Positions 32,861 to 42,400 of a stretch of 64,000 bases of DNA are shown piece after piece. The first letter of the stretch is position 1; each line of letters starts with the position of its first letter. The position numbers were made by a program, and so were the translations under genes. The stretch comes from Mycobacterium xenopi (GTDB taxonomy: Bacteria; Actinomycetota; Actinomycetes; Mycobacteriales; Mycobacteriaceae): NCBI RefSeq assembly GCF_009936235.1, contig NZ_AP022314.1:3906001-3970000 (forward strand). Direction: 5' to 3'. The notes below the pieces were generated by a model. It saw only the letters and a program-made list of their open reading frames with translations. It was not told the origin of the DNA and did no database searches.

Positions 32861-34366
32861 TCACTGCCCTGCTTGTGGCAGCTCGTCGGCCGCGATCTCA
32901 CATGGCGTCGACCCTTCCGGCGGTGGTGCCAGCGGTGGCGTGGGTAGGGGCGCCGGTTGGCCGGGCGGCAATTCTTCGGCGGGCGGCGGGTCGCTCGGCG
33001 GGGGAGTGACTTCTTCGGCCCCGGTACCTGCGGCGGCATTGTCCTGCAGGGTGTCAGCGCCCGTATCGGGTGTGGGGTCGACGTTCTCGGCCTCGTCGCT
33101 GTTTTCGTCGCCGGCCTGGTCCGTGTTTTGGTCGTCCGGCTCGTCGGGGCTGTCCGGCTCGCCGGGCTCCTGATCCGCACGGTCGTCGGACTCGCCGAGT
33201 GCACTGCCGGGGTCGAGTGGATCATCGAGCGCCGAAGGTTCGCCGAGCCCGTCGGTCACCGAGCCCACCAGGCCCCCGATTGCGTCGATGATTCGCCCAG
33301 CGAGACCGACCAGGTCGCCGAGCCCGCCACCGCCGAGCCCGCCGCCACCGCCGAGCCCGCTGCCACCGCCGAAGCCGCCGAGGTCGCCGACGTCGCCGAG
33401 GCCGCCGGGGGGCAGGCTGGCGGCATCATCCAGCGGAGCGTCCAGCCGGGGCAATGGCGGCAGAGATGGCAGACCGTCGAGCGGGCTTGACGGAGCAGCA
33501 GGCGGCGGTGTTTCCGCCGCGAGATATGTTGGTATGCACGGCGATACATCGGGTTGGGGGCAAGCGGTGGTCTCGGGCGGCAAGACCTCGGTACGGCCCG
33601 ATGGCCCTGCAGCGCAGGGCGTAAGGCCAACTGGTGCGGTCGGCACGGCTAACTCGCCGAGTGGTTGGGCGCTCAGGGCGAACTGACCCGAAGCCTCGAA
33701 GCGCGCCGCCGGCGCTGCCGTCAACGCATCGATGACCGCCTCGTACGCCGCCTCGACCGCAGCTGTCGTCGAGCGCATCGCGGTAAGCCAATCGATGCGA
33801 ATGTCGTTGTCCACGTACGGCTTTACCTGCTGCTCGATCAACTCGCCGGCTATCGACTGGTCACCGCTACCGGTTGTGACCAGCGCTGCGGCCGACAGCC
33901 AGGCCGGCCGCTCGGTCAGCCGGCGATCGTCGATAGCAGTAGCCGCCGCAGCCTTGGCGTCCACCAGCTGCCGCAAATCGTCGCACAGCGCCGCGCATCG
34001 CTCGGCGGCCGCGTGAACAACACTGGCCAATACGGTTCCCGAGTCACAATGCCGTGCAAGGAAATCCATCGCAGAGACGGCTCCATCTCCAGCCCACACA
34101 GCAGCCAGCTCAGCGAGCAGGCGGCGCTGGATTGCCAGCGCCTCGTCGATCGCATGTACGGCTGCCCACAGCTTGGTGCAGTCGTCGTCAAGCACACGGA
34201 GATCCAGGCCGTCTTCGCTGTCGTACCAGTCAAAGACTTGGCAACTGTGCGCCGTCAGGTCGGGATGCTGATAACCCAGAACGTGGCAGGCCCACACATA
34301 GTTTTGGGTGTGCTGCACCGCGGGCCGGCCCTCAGCCAGCCGCGCCGTCACATCGAAGCGGCCCAC
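32861..34366 (-). CDS. Rv3439c-like Ala/Pro/Gly-rich protein, probable T7SS-associated
   Basis: 501 aa from GTG 34366, only 4 bases after the stop of the small Rv3440c-like gene. The N-terminal half is helical (ARLAEGRPAVQHTQNYVWA; WAAVHAIDEALAIQRRLLAE). The middle is Pro-rich and then glycine-rich and hydrophobic (GGFGGGSGLGGGGGLGGGG; LAGRIIDAIGGLVGSVTDG). The last 150 residues are acidic and Pro-rich. No signal peptide. The helical domain plus low-complexity tail resembles EspB/EspK-like secretion substrates. Position beside ESX-4 suggests it is handled by that system, which is inference. Confidence 0.75.
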   Translation of the reverse strand: MGRFDVTARLAEGRPAVQHTQNYVWACHVLGYQHPDLTAHSCQVFDWYDSEDGLDLRVLDDDCTKLWAAVHAIDEALAIQRRLLAELAAVWAGDGAVSAMDFLARHCDSGTVLASVVHAAAERCAALCDDLRQLVDAKAAAATAIDDRRLTERPAWLSAAALVTTGSGDQSIAGELIEQQVKPYVDNDIRIDWLTAMRSTTAAVEAAYEAVIDALTAAPAARFEASGQFALSAQPLGELAVPTAPVGLTPCAAGPSGRTEVLPPETTACPQPDVSPCIPTYLAAETPPPAAPSSPLDGLPSLPPLPRLDAPLDDAASLPPGGLGDVGDLGGFGGGSGLGGGGGLGGGGLGDLVGLAGRIIDAIGGLVGSVTDGLGEPSALDDPLDPGSALGESDDRADQEPGEPDSPDEPDDQNTDQAGDENSDEAENVDPTPDTGADTLQDNAAAGTGAEEVTPPPSDPPPAEELPPGQPAPLPTPPLAPPPEGSTPCEIAADELPQAGQ

Positions 34367-34370
34367 CGGG

Positions 34371-34664
34371 TCAACCGATGTGCGCCGCCGCCCGCAGTTC
34401 GGCGTCGGCGTAGCGGGCGGTGGTGGCGCGCAGCGCAGCGGCGATCGCAACCGTCGCGTGCGACCACTGGGACAACTCGGCCGACAAATGATCCAGCGCG
34501 CTGCGCAGCGCGTCGCCCCTGGGTTTGTGCGCGCGTCCCGCGGTGGCGCCCGAAAAGCCCAACCCACTTAGGTGGCTACGCGCGGTGTCGATGACCTCTG
34601 CGGCGTCGTCCAACCGGCTAGCCACGGACCGCAGCGCTGCAACATCAATGTAGGCATCTCTCAT
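34371..34664 (-). CDS. Rv3440c-like small helical protein
   Basis: 97-aa Ala-rich helical protein (MRDAYIDVAALRSVASRLDD; ALDHLSAELSQWSHATVAIA), the size of ESX/EspC-like proteins. It directly precedes the 501-aa Rv3439c-like gene. The pair probably forms one transcript and possibly one complex. It lies between glmM and the IS3-disrupted amine oxidase. Confidence 0.78.
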   Translation of the reverse strand: MRDAYIDVAALRSVASRLDDAAEVIDTARSHLSGLGFSGATAGRAHKPRGDALRSALDHLSAELSQWSHATVAIAAALRATTARYADAELRAAAHIG

Positions 34665-34707
34665 ATCAGCTACGACGCGGCGCCAACGACAGTGGTTCCG
34701 CGCAGCG

Positions 34708-36038
34708 TCAGGCGTTCACGGACTCGGCCACGCGCAAAGCGAGCCGGTGAGCGACCTCCTGGTCGGCGGCCTCCACCATGACGCGGATCAACTGCTCAGT
34801 TCCGGAGGGGCGCAACAGGATTCGTCCGGTGTCGCCCAGTTCGGCTTCTGCCTGGCGTACCGCGTCCTGCACCCGTGGCGCCGCCACCGCAGCCGCCTTG
34901 TCAGCGACCTCGACGTTGATCAACACCTGCGGCAAGGACTGCATCGCCGACGCCAGCGTGGCCAGCGACCAACCGGTCTGGGCCATGCGCGACATCAGCC
35001 GCAGGCCGGTGAGGATGCCGTCCCCGGTGGTGGCCAGCGCCGGCATGACGATATGGCCGGATTGCTCACCCCCAAGGCTGTAATGACCAAGCCGCAATTC
35101 CTCAAGCACGTAACGGTCACCGACGCCGGTGGTGCGGACGGTGACGCCGGCCGCGCGCATCGCCAGATGCAACCCGAGGTTGCTCATCACCGTGGTGACC
35201 AAGGTGTTGTCGGCCAGTTCGCCAGCTTCCTGCATTGCCAGCGCCAACACCACCATGATGTGGTCGCCGTCGACCACCTCGCCGTTGGCGTCGACTGCTA
35301 GGCACCGGTCGGCGTCGCCGTCGTGCGCGAGGCCCAAGTCTGCGCCATGAGCGAGCACCGCCGAACGTAGCGAATCCAGATGTGTCGACCCGCAACCGTC
35401 GTTGATGTTGAGCCCGTCGGGTTCGGCGTTGATCGCGACGACATGCGCGCCGCCGCCCGGTAAGCGCGCGGCGCGGCCACCGAGGCTGCCCCGTGCGCGC
35501 AGTCGACCACCACGGTGAGCCCATCAAGCCGGACAGTGCCGGCCTTGCCCAGGTGACGCAGATAGCGCTCCAGCGCGTCGCCAGCGTCGACGACGCGCCC
35601 GATGCCCGCGCCGACCGGGCGCAGCCCCGGCCCGGCCGCGACCAGTTCTTCGATCTGATCTTCGGTGGCGTCGTCGAGTTTGTGGCCGCCCGGCCCGAAG
35701 ATCTTGATCCCATTGTCGGGCATCGGGTTGTGCGACGCCGAGATCATCACCCCGAAGTCGGCGTCGTAGGCGCCGGCCAGATACGCAACCGCCGGTGTGG
35801 GCAGCACCCCGGCCCGCAGCGCGTCGACACCCTCGCTGGTCAGGCCGGCGATCACCGCGGCTTCCAGCATCTCGCCGCTGGCCCGCGGGTCTCGGCCGAC
35901 CACGGCGACCGGGCGGCGGCCCGTGCCCGTGCTGGTGAGCCGCCGGGCCGCCGCAGCGCCCAGGGCCAGCGCCAGCTCGGCGGTCAACTCGCGATTGGCG
36001 ACCCCGCGGACGCCGTCGGTGCCGAACAGTCGACCCAT
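34708..36038 (-). pseudogene. glmM: Phosphoglucosamine mutase GlmM, frameshifted
   Basis: Converts glucosamine-6-P to glucosamine-1-P for peptidoglycan. ATG 36038 gives the family start MGRLFGTDGVRGVAN. The phosphoserine loop is GVMISASHNPMPDNG (S102). The frame breaks near 35450, after APRAYRAA. One missing G in GGCGGCGCGC restores GAHVVAINAEPDG. The metal-binding loop LAHDGDADRCLA and the C-terminal phosphate loop LLRPSGTEQLIRVM are intact downstream to the stop at 34708 (443 aa if repaired). GlmM is expected to be essential, so a sequencing error is the most likely explanation. Confidence 0.93.
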
Positions 36039-36129
36039 GCGGACAAACCTCTCACAGTTGACGGTCAAGTACCCGCGGGACGGGAGAATCACCCGTTCCG
36101 GCGCCCAACCGGTACCGGTCCGTGATCGA

Positions 36130-36618
36130 TCAGCGCTTGCTGTACTGCGGGGCCTTGCGGGCCTTCTTCAGACCGTACTTCTTGCGTTCGGTGGATCGCG
36201 GGTCGCGGGTGAGGAAACCGGCCTTCTTCAGCACGGGCCGGTCGTCGGGGAAGGCCACGATCAGAGCCCGGGCGATGGCCAGGCGCAGCGCACCGGCCTG
36301 ACCGGACGGACCACCACCGTCCAGGTGGGCATAGATGTCGAAGCTGTTGAGCCGGTCGACGGTCACCAGCGGAGCCTTGATCAGCTGCTGGTGCACCTTG
36401 TTGGGGAAGTAGTCCTCCAGGCTGCGGCCGTCGAGGTCGAACTGGCCAGTGCCAGGCACAAGCCGCACCCGCGCAACAGCCTCCTTGCGGCGACCCACCG
36501 TCTGGATGGGACGTTCGAAGACGAACGGCGCTTGCGTTTCCGGCTGCTGTGTCGCGGCAGGCGCCGCGGTCTCGGCCGCCGCGGTATCGGCGGTGTCGGT
36601 CTCTGCGGTCTCAGTCAT
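36130..36618 (-). CDS. rpsI: 30S ribosomal protein S9
   Basis: 162 aa. The conserved core begins at FERPIQTVGRRKEAVARVRL and ends with the tRNA-contacting KKARKAPQYSKR. The N-terminal 32 residues are an Ala/Thr/Glu-rich extension seen in mycobacteria. ATG 36618 is used; its Shine-Dalgarno GAGGAG sits inside the terminal copy of the 54-bp tandem repeat. Second gene of the rplM-rpsI operon. Confidence 0.96.
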   Translation of the reverse strand: MTETAETDTADTAAAETAAPAATQQPETQAPFVFERPIQTVGRRKEAVARVRLVPGTGQFDLDGRSLEDYFPNKVHQQLIKAPLVTVDRLNSFDIYAHLDGGGPSGQAGALRLAIARALIVAFPDDRPVLKKAGFLTRDPRSTERKKYGLKKARKAPQYSKR

Positions 36619-36621
36619 CAA

Positions 36622-36878
36622 CGCCGCTCCTCCTCATCGCTGCGCTCTGCATCGTCGCCGGCTGCAGTTCCATGGCGCCGCTCCTCCTCATCGCTGCGCT
36701 CTGCATCGTCGCCGGCTGCAGTTCCATGGCGCCGCTCCTCCTCATCGCTGCGCTCTGCATCGTCGCCGGCTGCAGTTCCATGGCGCCGCTCCTCCTCATC
36801 GCTGCGCTCTGCATCGTCGCCGGCTGCAGTTCCATGGCGCCGCTCCTCCTCATCGCTGCGCTCTGCATCGTCGCCGGC
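36622..36878 (-). repeat. 54-bp tandem repeat (MIRU-like VNTR) between rplM and rpsI
   Basis: Units start at 36622, 36676, 36730, 36784 and 36838. Four are complete 54-bp copies that look identical and the fifth matches for 41 bases. Read in the operon direction each unit contains AGCGATGAGGAGGAGCGGCG, a strong ribosome binding site, followed by ATG and an open 18-codon frame. The unit length is a multiple of three, so copies can be added without a frame change. The last copy supplies the rpsI ribosome binding site. This fits mycobacterial interspersed repetitive units placed between operon genes. Confidence 0.88.
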
Positions 36879-36882
36879 GCGG

Positions 36883-37326
36883 TCACTGCGCCACCTGCTT
36901 GATCTGGTACGGGATCGGCTGCTGAGCGGCGTGGGGATGGTCCGGGCCGGCGTAGACGCGCAGCTTGCGCCTGATCTGTCGGCCCAGCTTGTTTTTGGGC
37001 AGCATGCCGACAATCGCCTTCTCGACGACGCGATCGGGGTGTCTTTGCATCAGGTCGCCCAGCATGCGCTTATGCAGACCACCGGGATAACCCGAGTGGC
37101 GGTAGACCGGCTTGTTCTGCAGTTTGTTGCCGCTGACGGCGACCTTGTCGGCGTTGACGACGATGACGAAATCGCCGCCATCGACGTTGGGAGTGAACGT
37201 CGGCTTGTGCTTGCCGCGCAGCAGCGTGGCTGCTGCGGCGGCGAGGCGGCCGAGCACCACGCCCGTGGCGTCGATGACATACCACGTCCGCGTGGTGTCA
37301 CCCGCCTTCGGCACGTATGTAGGCAC
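36883..37326 (-). CDS. rplM: 50S ribosomal protein L13
   Basis: 147 aa from GTG 37326, with the mycobacterial start PTYVPKAGDTTRTWYVID and the core GGDFVIVVNADKV, YRHSGYPGGLHKR and VEKAIVGMLPKNKLG. First gene of the operon with rpsI. The stop lies 5 bases before the tandem repeat. Upstream, 37327-37584 holds its promoter region and no other gene. Confidence 0.96.
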   Translation of the reverse strand: MPTYVPKAGDTTRTWYVIDATGVVLGRLAAAAATLLRGKHKPTFTPNVDGGDFVIVVNADKVAVSGNKLQNKPVYRHSGYPGGLHKRMLGDLMQRHPDRVVEKAIVGMLPKNKLGRQIRRKLRVYAGPDHPHAAQQPIPYQIKQVAQ

Positions 37327-37584
37327 AGCGCTTACCTTCTTCTCTCGGGTTGGATCCCGGTGCGAACCGGGGTGCCGGTCAGGCGTCGGCGGATCGGGGT
37401 GCTCTCGGCGACCGACATTGACCCGGGCCCCGGCAGACCGCACGCCAACTTTGCAGCTTACCGGCGGCTATCCGCGCAGGTCAAAACGCCGCTGCCGGGG
37501 CGCCCCGCAGTGGGCATGACTGTGTGTCCCGACGGCTCCCCTCCATCGGGACAACACAGAGTCTGGTGATGAGCTGTCCGGCTC

Positions 37585-37881
37585 CTATCGCCTCCAGATG
37601 CTGGCCGCCTGGCGGTCAGCGCTCGCGACGTCGTCGGCGCCGTCGCGGACCGCGTTGCCGAGATCGATCAGGATCTCGTTGAGCGCGGTGGCCGCCTGCT
37701 GCCACTTCAGCTGTTCGACGCGGTAGGCGGCGGCGGCTTCACGGGTCCAGAGCTCGTGCAGCGGAGCAATCTGCGACCTCAGGTCCTCCAGCGCGGCGTT
37801 GAACCGGGCCGCCGTCGTGTGAATCTCCTGGCGAACGCTGTATTCGATTTCGGCAAAGTTATATGACAGTACCTGGTCCAT
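37585..37881 (-). CDS. esxT: ESX-4 WXG100-family protein EsxT
   Basis: 98-aa helical hairpin protein (NFAEIEYSVRQEIHTTAARF; DLRSQIAPLHELWTREAA). The turn reads LWTREA instead of WxG, as in M. tuberculosis EsxT. It pairs with EsxU, encoded 15 bases upstream, and is the ESX-4 substrate. Confidence 0.93.
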   Translation of the reverse strand: MDQVLSYNFAEIEYSVRQEIHTTAARFNAALEDLRSQIAPLHELWTREAAAAYRVEQLKWQQAATALNEILIDLGNAVRDGADDVASADRQAASIWRR

Positions 37882-37896
37882 CAGTGAGCGCCTGAT

Positions 37897-38214
37897 TCAG
37901 AGGTTTCCGCCGATGGTGGCGATTCGGTGAGCATGGTTCTGACCCGCCTCGCGCAGCGTCGCCTCGTTGTACCGGATGCTTTCGGCGATGCCGTGCAAGG
38001 CGTGGTACAGCTTCATCGACTCGGTGTTCCAGCGTTCCACCACGTCTTTGAATCGGGTAGCCGCCAGCCCGCTCCACACCGACGGCGGCACGCAGCTGAT
38101 ACGCCCAATGAACGCCTGCAGCATCGCTCGGATCTCCTCGTTGCGCGCATCGGTCTTGGCAGCGACGGCATGCATCAGGCTGAAGTCGGTGTTGAGTGTG
38201 TTCGGTGTGCTCAC
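37897..38214 (-). CDS. esxU: ESX-4 WXG100-family protein EsxU
   Basis: 105 aa, as in M. tuberculosis, from GTG 38214 (MSTPNTLNTDFSLMHAVAAK). The turn is PSVWSGLAATRF, a WxG motif. The C-terminal helix carries YNEATLREAGQNHAHRI. A longer upstream frame to 38307 has no support. Partner of EsxT. Confidence 0.93.
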   Translation of the reverse strand: MSTPNTLNTDFSLMHAVAAKTDARNEEIRAMLQAFIGRISCVPPSVWSGLAATRFKDVVERWNTESMKLYHALHGIAESIRYNEATLREAGQNHAHRIATIGGNL

Positions 38215-38267
38215 ATCATCTACGACTGCAGTGCCGCCGGTTCGGTTCCACGCAGTTCGGTATTTGG

Positions 38268-39482
38268 TCATCGCAGCGCGTGGGCCGACTGGACGGCCCG
38301 CTCGCACACGTCATGGATGGCGCCTGCGCTGTCGGTCCGGCTCTGGCACCCGATGCTGATCCGAACCGGGCCGTCAAGAAGCACCGTCCAGCGGATGTCG
38401 TGTCCGGCACGCACTTCCCGATACGTCACCGCGGGCCGCCCCGCGCTGGTTGCCGACGGGTTGAAATCGACGAACACGCCCGGCGGCTCAGCGCCGATAG
38501 CGCGTTTCAGCGACTCCGCGGCAACGGCGAGCGTTTCGCCGGCAACCGGTGATTGGGTCACGTGCAGCGCCACTTCGGAATCGGTCGGCGATGTGAGCTG
38601 CACGCGGGCCGAGCCGGGCCCGGCGACGACACGCTTGAGGGCCCAGTGCGCCGGCACGCTCAGCGCGACGCGGCCCTCCACCAGGAAGGTCGTTGAGGTT
38701 TCCTCGGGCGCGCTTACCCGATGACGTCCCCCGATGCTGAGGCCAAGTATCGCCGCTGCCGCTGCAACGACGAAAAGAGCTGTGCGCGCCGGTTTTTTGT
38801 TTCGCCCCACCGCCTGCGGCACCTCGGGTGTGTCGTCGTCACCGCGGGCGGGCGATGGCACCGCCGCGAACCGCCGCAGGCTCGCGTCATCGACGTGCAC
38901 CACTGTCAGATCGTCGCGACCGCGCCGCAGGCGCTCAGCGATCATCGCGGCCAACGCGGCAGCTCCAGCGACGGTGCTCGGTGCGTCGAGCACCACAGCC
39001 GCCATCGGCGGGGCCGTTGCCGCGATGACGCGTGTCACTGCCTCGGCGACCGAGGCCGGCTGGCCGCGACGCGGTTCGGCACCGACCGTTGCGGCGATGA
39101 TGACGACCATGCGGCTGGCGATCTCGACAATCACCGTGGTATGCGGTGGATTTGGTGATGCCCGGACCAGCAACGACGACCGCGGTCGCATCGTCACGCT
39201 GTCGGCCAGCTGTCCAGCGGCGGCCTTGATGACGTCAACTCGCGAGGTCGCCCACCACGACGGATGGACGACGGCGACCGAGCCCTGGCAGCCACCGAGC
39301 ACAGACCGCAGCACCGTGTGCCACAGCGATTCGACGGTGACCGGCCGCTCGCCGACCACCACTACCTCGTCGTCTACGGCGTCCAGTGCGTCTGCCACCA
39401 TCTCAGCATCGACATGTGTTGTCGCGCAATCCAATCGACGGATGGTTGCAGGACCTGTCTCGACAATTGCCGGACGTGTCAC
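38268..39482 (-). CDS. Type VII secretion-associated protein (Rv3446c family)
   Basis: 404 aa from GTG 39482, which overlaps the eccC4 stop and gives the length I recall for Rv3446c. The N-terminal half is Ala/Val-rich and soluble (VVHPSWWATSRVDVIKAAA). A single membrane helix lies at about 235-253 (TALFVVAAAAAILGLSIGG). An extracytoplasmic domain follows (VEGRVALSVPAHWALKRVV; TYREVRAGHDIRWTVLLDG). It is specific to ESX-4 loci. Confidence 0.88.
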   Translation of the reverse strand: MTRPAIVETGPATIRRLDCATTHVDAEMVADALDAVDDEVVVVGERPVTVESLWHTVLRSVLGGCQGSVAVVHPSWWATSRVDVIKAAAGQLADSVTMRPRSSLLVRASPNPPHTTVIVEIASRMVVIIAATVGAEPRRGQPASVAEAVTRVIAATAPPMAAVVLDAPSTVAGAAALAAMIAERLRRGRDDLTVVHVDDASLRRFAAVPSPARGDDDTPEVPQAVGRNKKPARTALFVVAAAAAILGLSIGGRHRVSAPEETSTTFLVEGRVALSVPAHWALKRVVAGPGSARVQLTSPTDSEVALHVTQSPVAGETLAVAAESLKRAIGAEPPGVFVDFNPSATSAGRPAVTYREVRAGHDIRWTVLLDGPVRISIGCQSRTDSAGAIHDVCERAVQSAHALR

Positions 39483-42400
39483 GGCGGTGGGCTCCACGAG
39501 ACTTGCACCTGCTGTGGGCCACCGCGGGTGACCAGGATGCCGCGTCCGGGCGGCAGCGGCGCCGCGCGGACGGAGCCGAACAGTGGCCCGTCATCCGGAT
39601 CGGCGCTCATCACCAGCCCCATGCAGCCCAACTCCCGCATCGTGGCGAGCAGAGGTTCGAACATGGCGCGCGTCAAACCCCCGCTGCGCCGCGCCACCAC
39701 CAGGTGAAGGCCCAGATCCTTCGCATACGGCAAGTATTCGGCGATTCTTGTGAGTCCGTTGCCCGCGGCGGTGTTGGCGACCAGATCGTAATCGTCGACG
39801 ACGAGATACAACTCTGGCCCAGACCACCATGACCTGGTACGCAATTCCTCTCGGGTGGCTTGCGGCGGGGGCATCCGCCGCTGCAGCACGGTGAGCAGTT
39901 CGGGCAGCAGGGCCTCCAGCGCGCTCGCCGAAATCGCATAGCCGGCAAGGTGGTCGGACTCGACGACACCGAGCAGGCTGCGCCGGAAATCGACGATGAC
40001 CACCCGCGCCTGGGCGGCAGTCTTGGTCCGGCTTATCTCACGACACAACGTCCGCAAGGCGGAGGTTTTGCCGCATTCGCTGTCTCCGATGATCAGCAGA
40101 TGCTGGTGATGGTCGAATTCGACTGGGCAGGGTGCTAATCGGCGCGCCTCTAGGCCCAGGAGAACACGGCCTCCGGATTCGTCACCGGCCCGCCGCAGTA
40201 CGGAGTGATGCTCAACCAGCTCGGGCAGGAGCGGCACGGTGGGCGCGGCGGAATCGCCGTAGCACCGCCGCAGCATTTCTCCCGACTCCATGCAGGCCTG
40301 GGCAAGTCCTGCGGTCGATTCCACGCCGTCGAGCCGTGGCAGCGCGACCAGCATGTGCAAGCCCCCCGGCGTGATGCCGCGACCCGGCTTGTCGTTGGGC
40401 ACCTGTTGCGCCTGCTTGCGATCCAGCTCGGAGTCTGCGGGATCGCCTAGGCGCAACTCGATCCGGGTACCGAGCTGATCCTTCAACGCCGGCCTGATCT
40501 CGGCCCAGCGTGACGCCGAGATCACCACGTGCACCCCGAACGACAAGCCTTGTGCAGCAACGGCCACAATCGCTGCTTCCAGGCCGGGGAAGCGTCGGCA
40601 CATGCCGGCCCACCCGTCGACCACCAAGAAAACATCACCGAAGCGATCGGCGGCTACGCTTGTCTGTCGCTCGGCTCGCAGCCGTCGATACTGGGCCATC
40701 GAGTCGATCGAGTGCTCGCGGAAAAGAGCCTCACGCGATCGGATGATCGACTCCAGTTCGTCGATCATGCGCGCGACTAGCTCGGGTTGGGCTGTGCCGG
40801 CTAGGGCTCCCACGTGGGGCAGCGAATGCAGGAACGCCAGCGCACCACCGCCAAAGTCCAAGCAGTAGAACTGTACTCGCCGCGGATCATGGGTCGCGGC
40901 CAGTGCCATGACCAGTGTGCGCAAGGTCGTCGATTTGCCTGATTGAGGGGCACCGACCACGGCGACGTTGCCTGCCGCGGCGCGCAGGTCGACGCTCAAC
41001 GGTGTTCGTCGCTGCTCGTACGGGCGGTCCACAATGCCGATGGGCACCGTGAGATCTGACGACACCCGTTCGCCAACGGTGAGCCCGGCGTCGCGCAGCA
41101 CGTTGTCGAGCGGCGGCGCGGCCGCGAGCGGCGGCAGCCATATTTGGCGGGCGGCCGGGCCATACTTTGACAGCTCGTCAACCACGGCTTGCAGAACGGT
41201 GAGCCCGCACGTCTCTGTGCTGCGCTCGATTCGGGTCACCGCGACTGGCGCCATCGGCGTGGCAGTGAACTGCCGAACTACCGGCCCGGCCTGCTCGTCA
41301 CCCGGGTCGGCGCGCGAAAGGCGTGTCGGACAGGGTCCGGAGACAAACGCCGTCTGGAATCGGACCGACTCGCCGTTTGCCGTCTGGAGAAATCCTGCGC
41401 CTGGCGTATTAGGCAACTCGAAAGCGTCCGGGCCGCCCAGCACGATGCGTGACTCGTTGGCGGAGAGGGTTTTCAGGCACACCCGGTACGACAGGTGGGA
41501 TTCCAGCCCGCGCAGCCTGCCGTCGTCGAGCCGCTGACTGGCCAGCAACAGGTGCATGCCCAAGGAGCGGCCCAGACGGCCGATCGCCAGAAAAGTATCC
41601 GCGAAATCGGGGTGCTGGCTGAGCAGCTCGGAGAATTCATCGACGATGATGAACAATGCCGGAAGTGCGGGCAAGTCTGCGCCGTCGCGGCGGGCACGCG
41701 TGTAGGCATCGACGCTGACCAGGTTGCCTGCTGTCCTGAGCAATTGCTGACGCCGATTCATCTCACCGGCCAGCGCGTCACCCATGCGGGCAACAAGCGG
41801 CGCCTCATCGGAGAGGTTGGTGATGACGGCGGCGACGTGCGGGGCCCGCTCCAAACCGAGAAACGTTGCACCCCCTTTGAAGTCGATGAGAACGAGATTC
41901 AGCATATCCGGCGGGTGCCGGGTCATCATGCCCAGCGCGACGGTGCGTAGCAGCTCCGACTTGCCCGAGCCCGTTGCGCCGATGCACAGCCCATGCGGCC
42001 CCATGCCGTTTTCGGCAGCCTCCTTGATGTCGAGTTCAACCAATCTGCCGTCGAGGGTGGTTCCGAGTGGAACACGCAGGCGCTCACAGTGATTCAACTC
42101 AACCCACCGGGTCGGTGGGTGCAGCGCGGTGAGGTCGTCGATGTCGAGCAGGTCCTGCCAGCGCGTTCCACCTCTCCGCGCGCGGTCGCTGCTCGATCGG
42201 TGCACGCGGTGTGCGGCTAGCCGCTGGGCGCACACTACTGCCTCAACCGCAGCCAATTGGTCGGCCCGGACCGGCATTTCCTGACCATCGGCGTCGCGGA
42301 GCATGACGTCTGCGCCGTTCACCCGCAGGTTGACCGATCCGGCATGTCCGTCGCCGGCACCGGCCCCGAGTACCGCCAATCCGGTGGTTTCGGTGTCACT

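Noticed and set aside
36622..36878. CRISPR-like repeat array
   Set aside because: The units are head-to-tail identical 54-mers with no variable spacers and no cas genes. It is a tandem VNTR.
36611..36886. Repetitive peptide gene across the VNTR
   Set aside because: The frame is open only because the unit length is a multiple of three. It consists of repeated mini-ORFs without a conserved product.
37327..37584. Possible gene between rplM and esxT
   Set aside because: No start with ribosome binding site and no conserved product; best read as the rplM promoter region.
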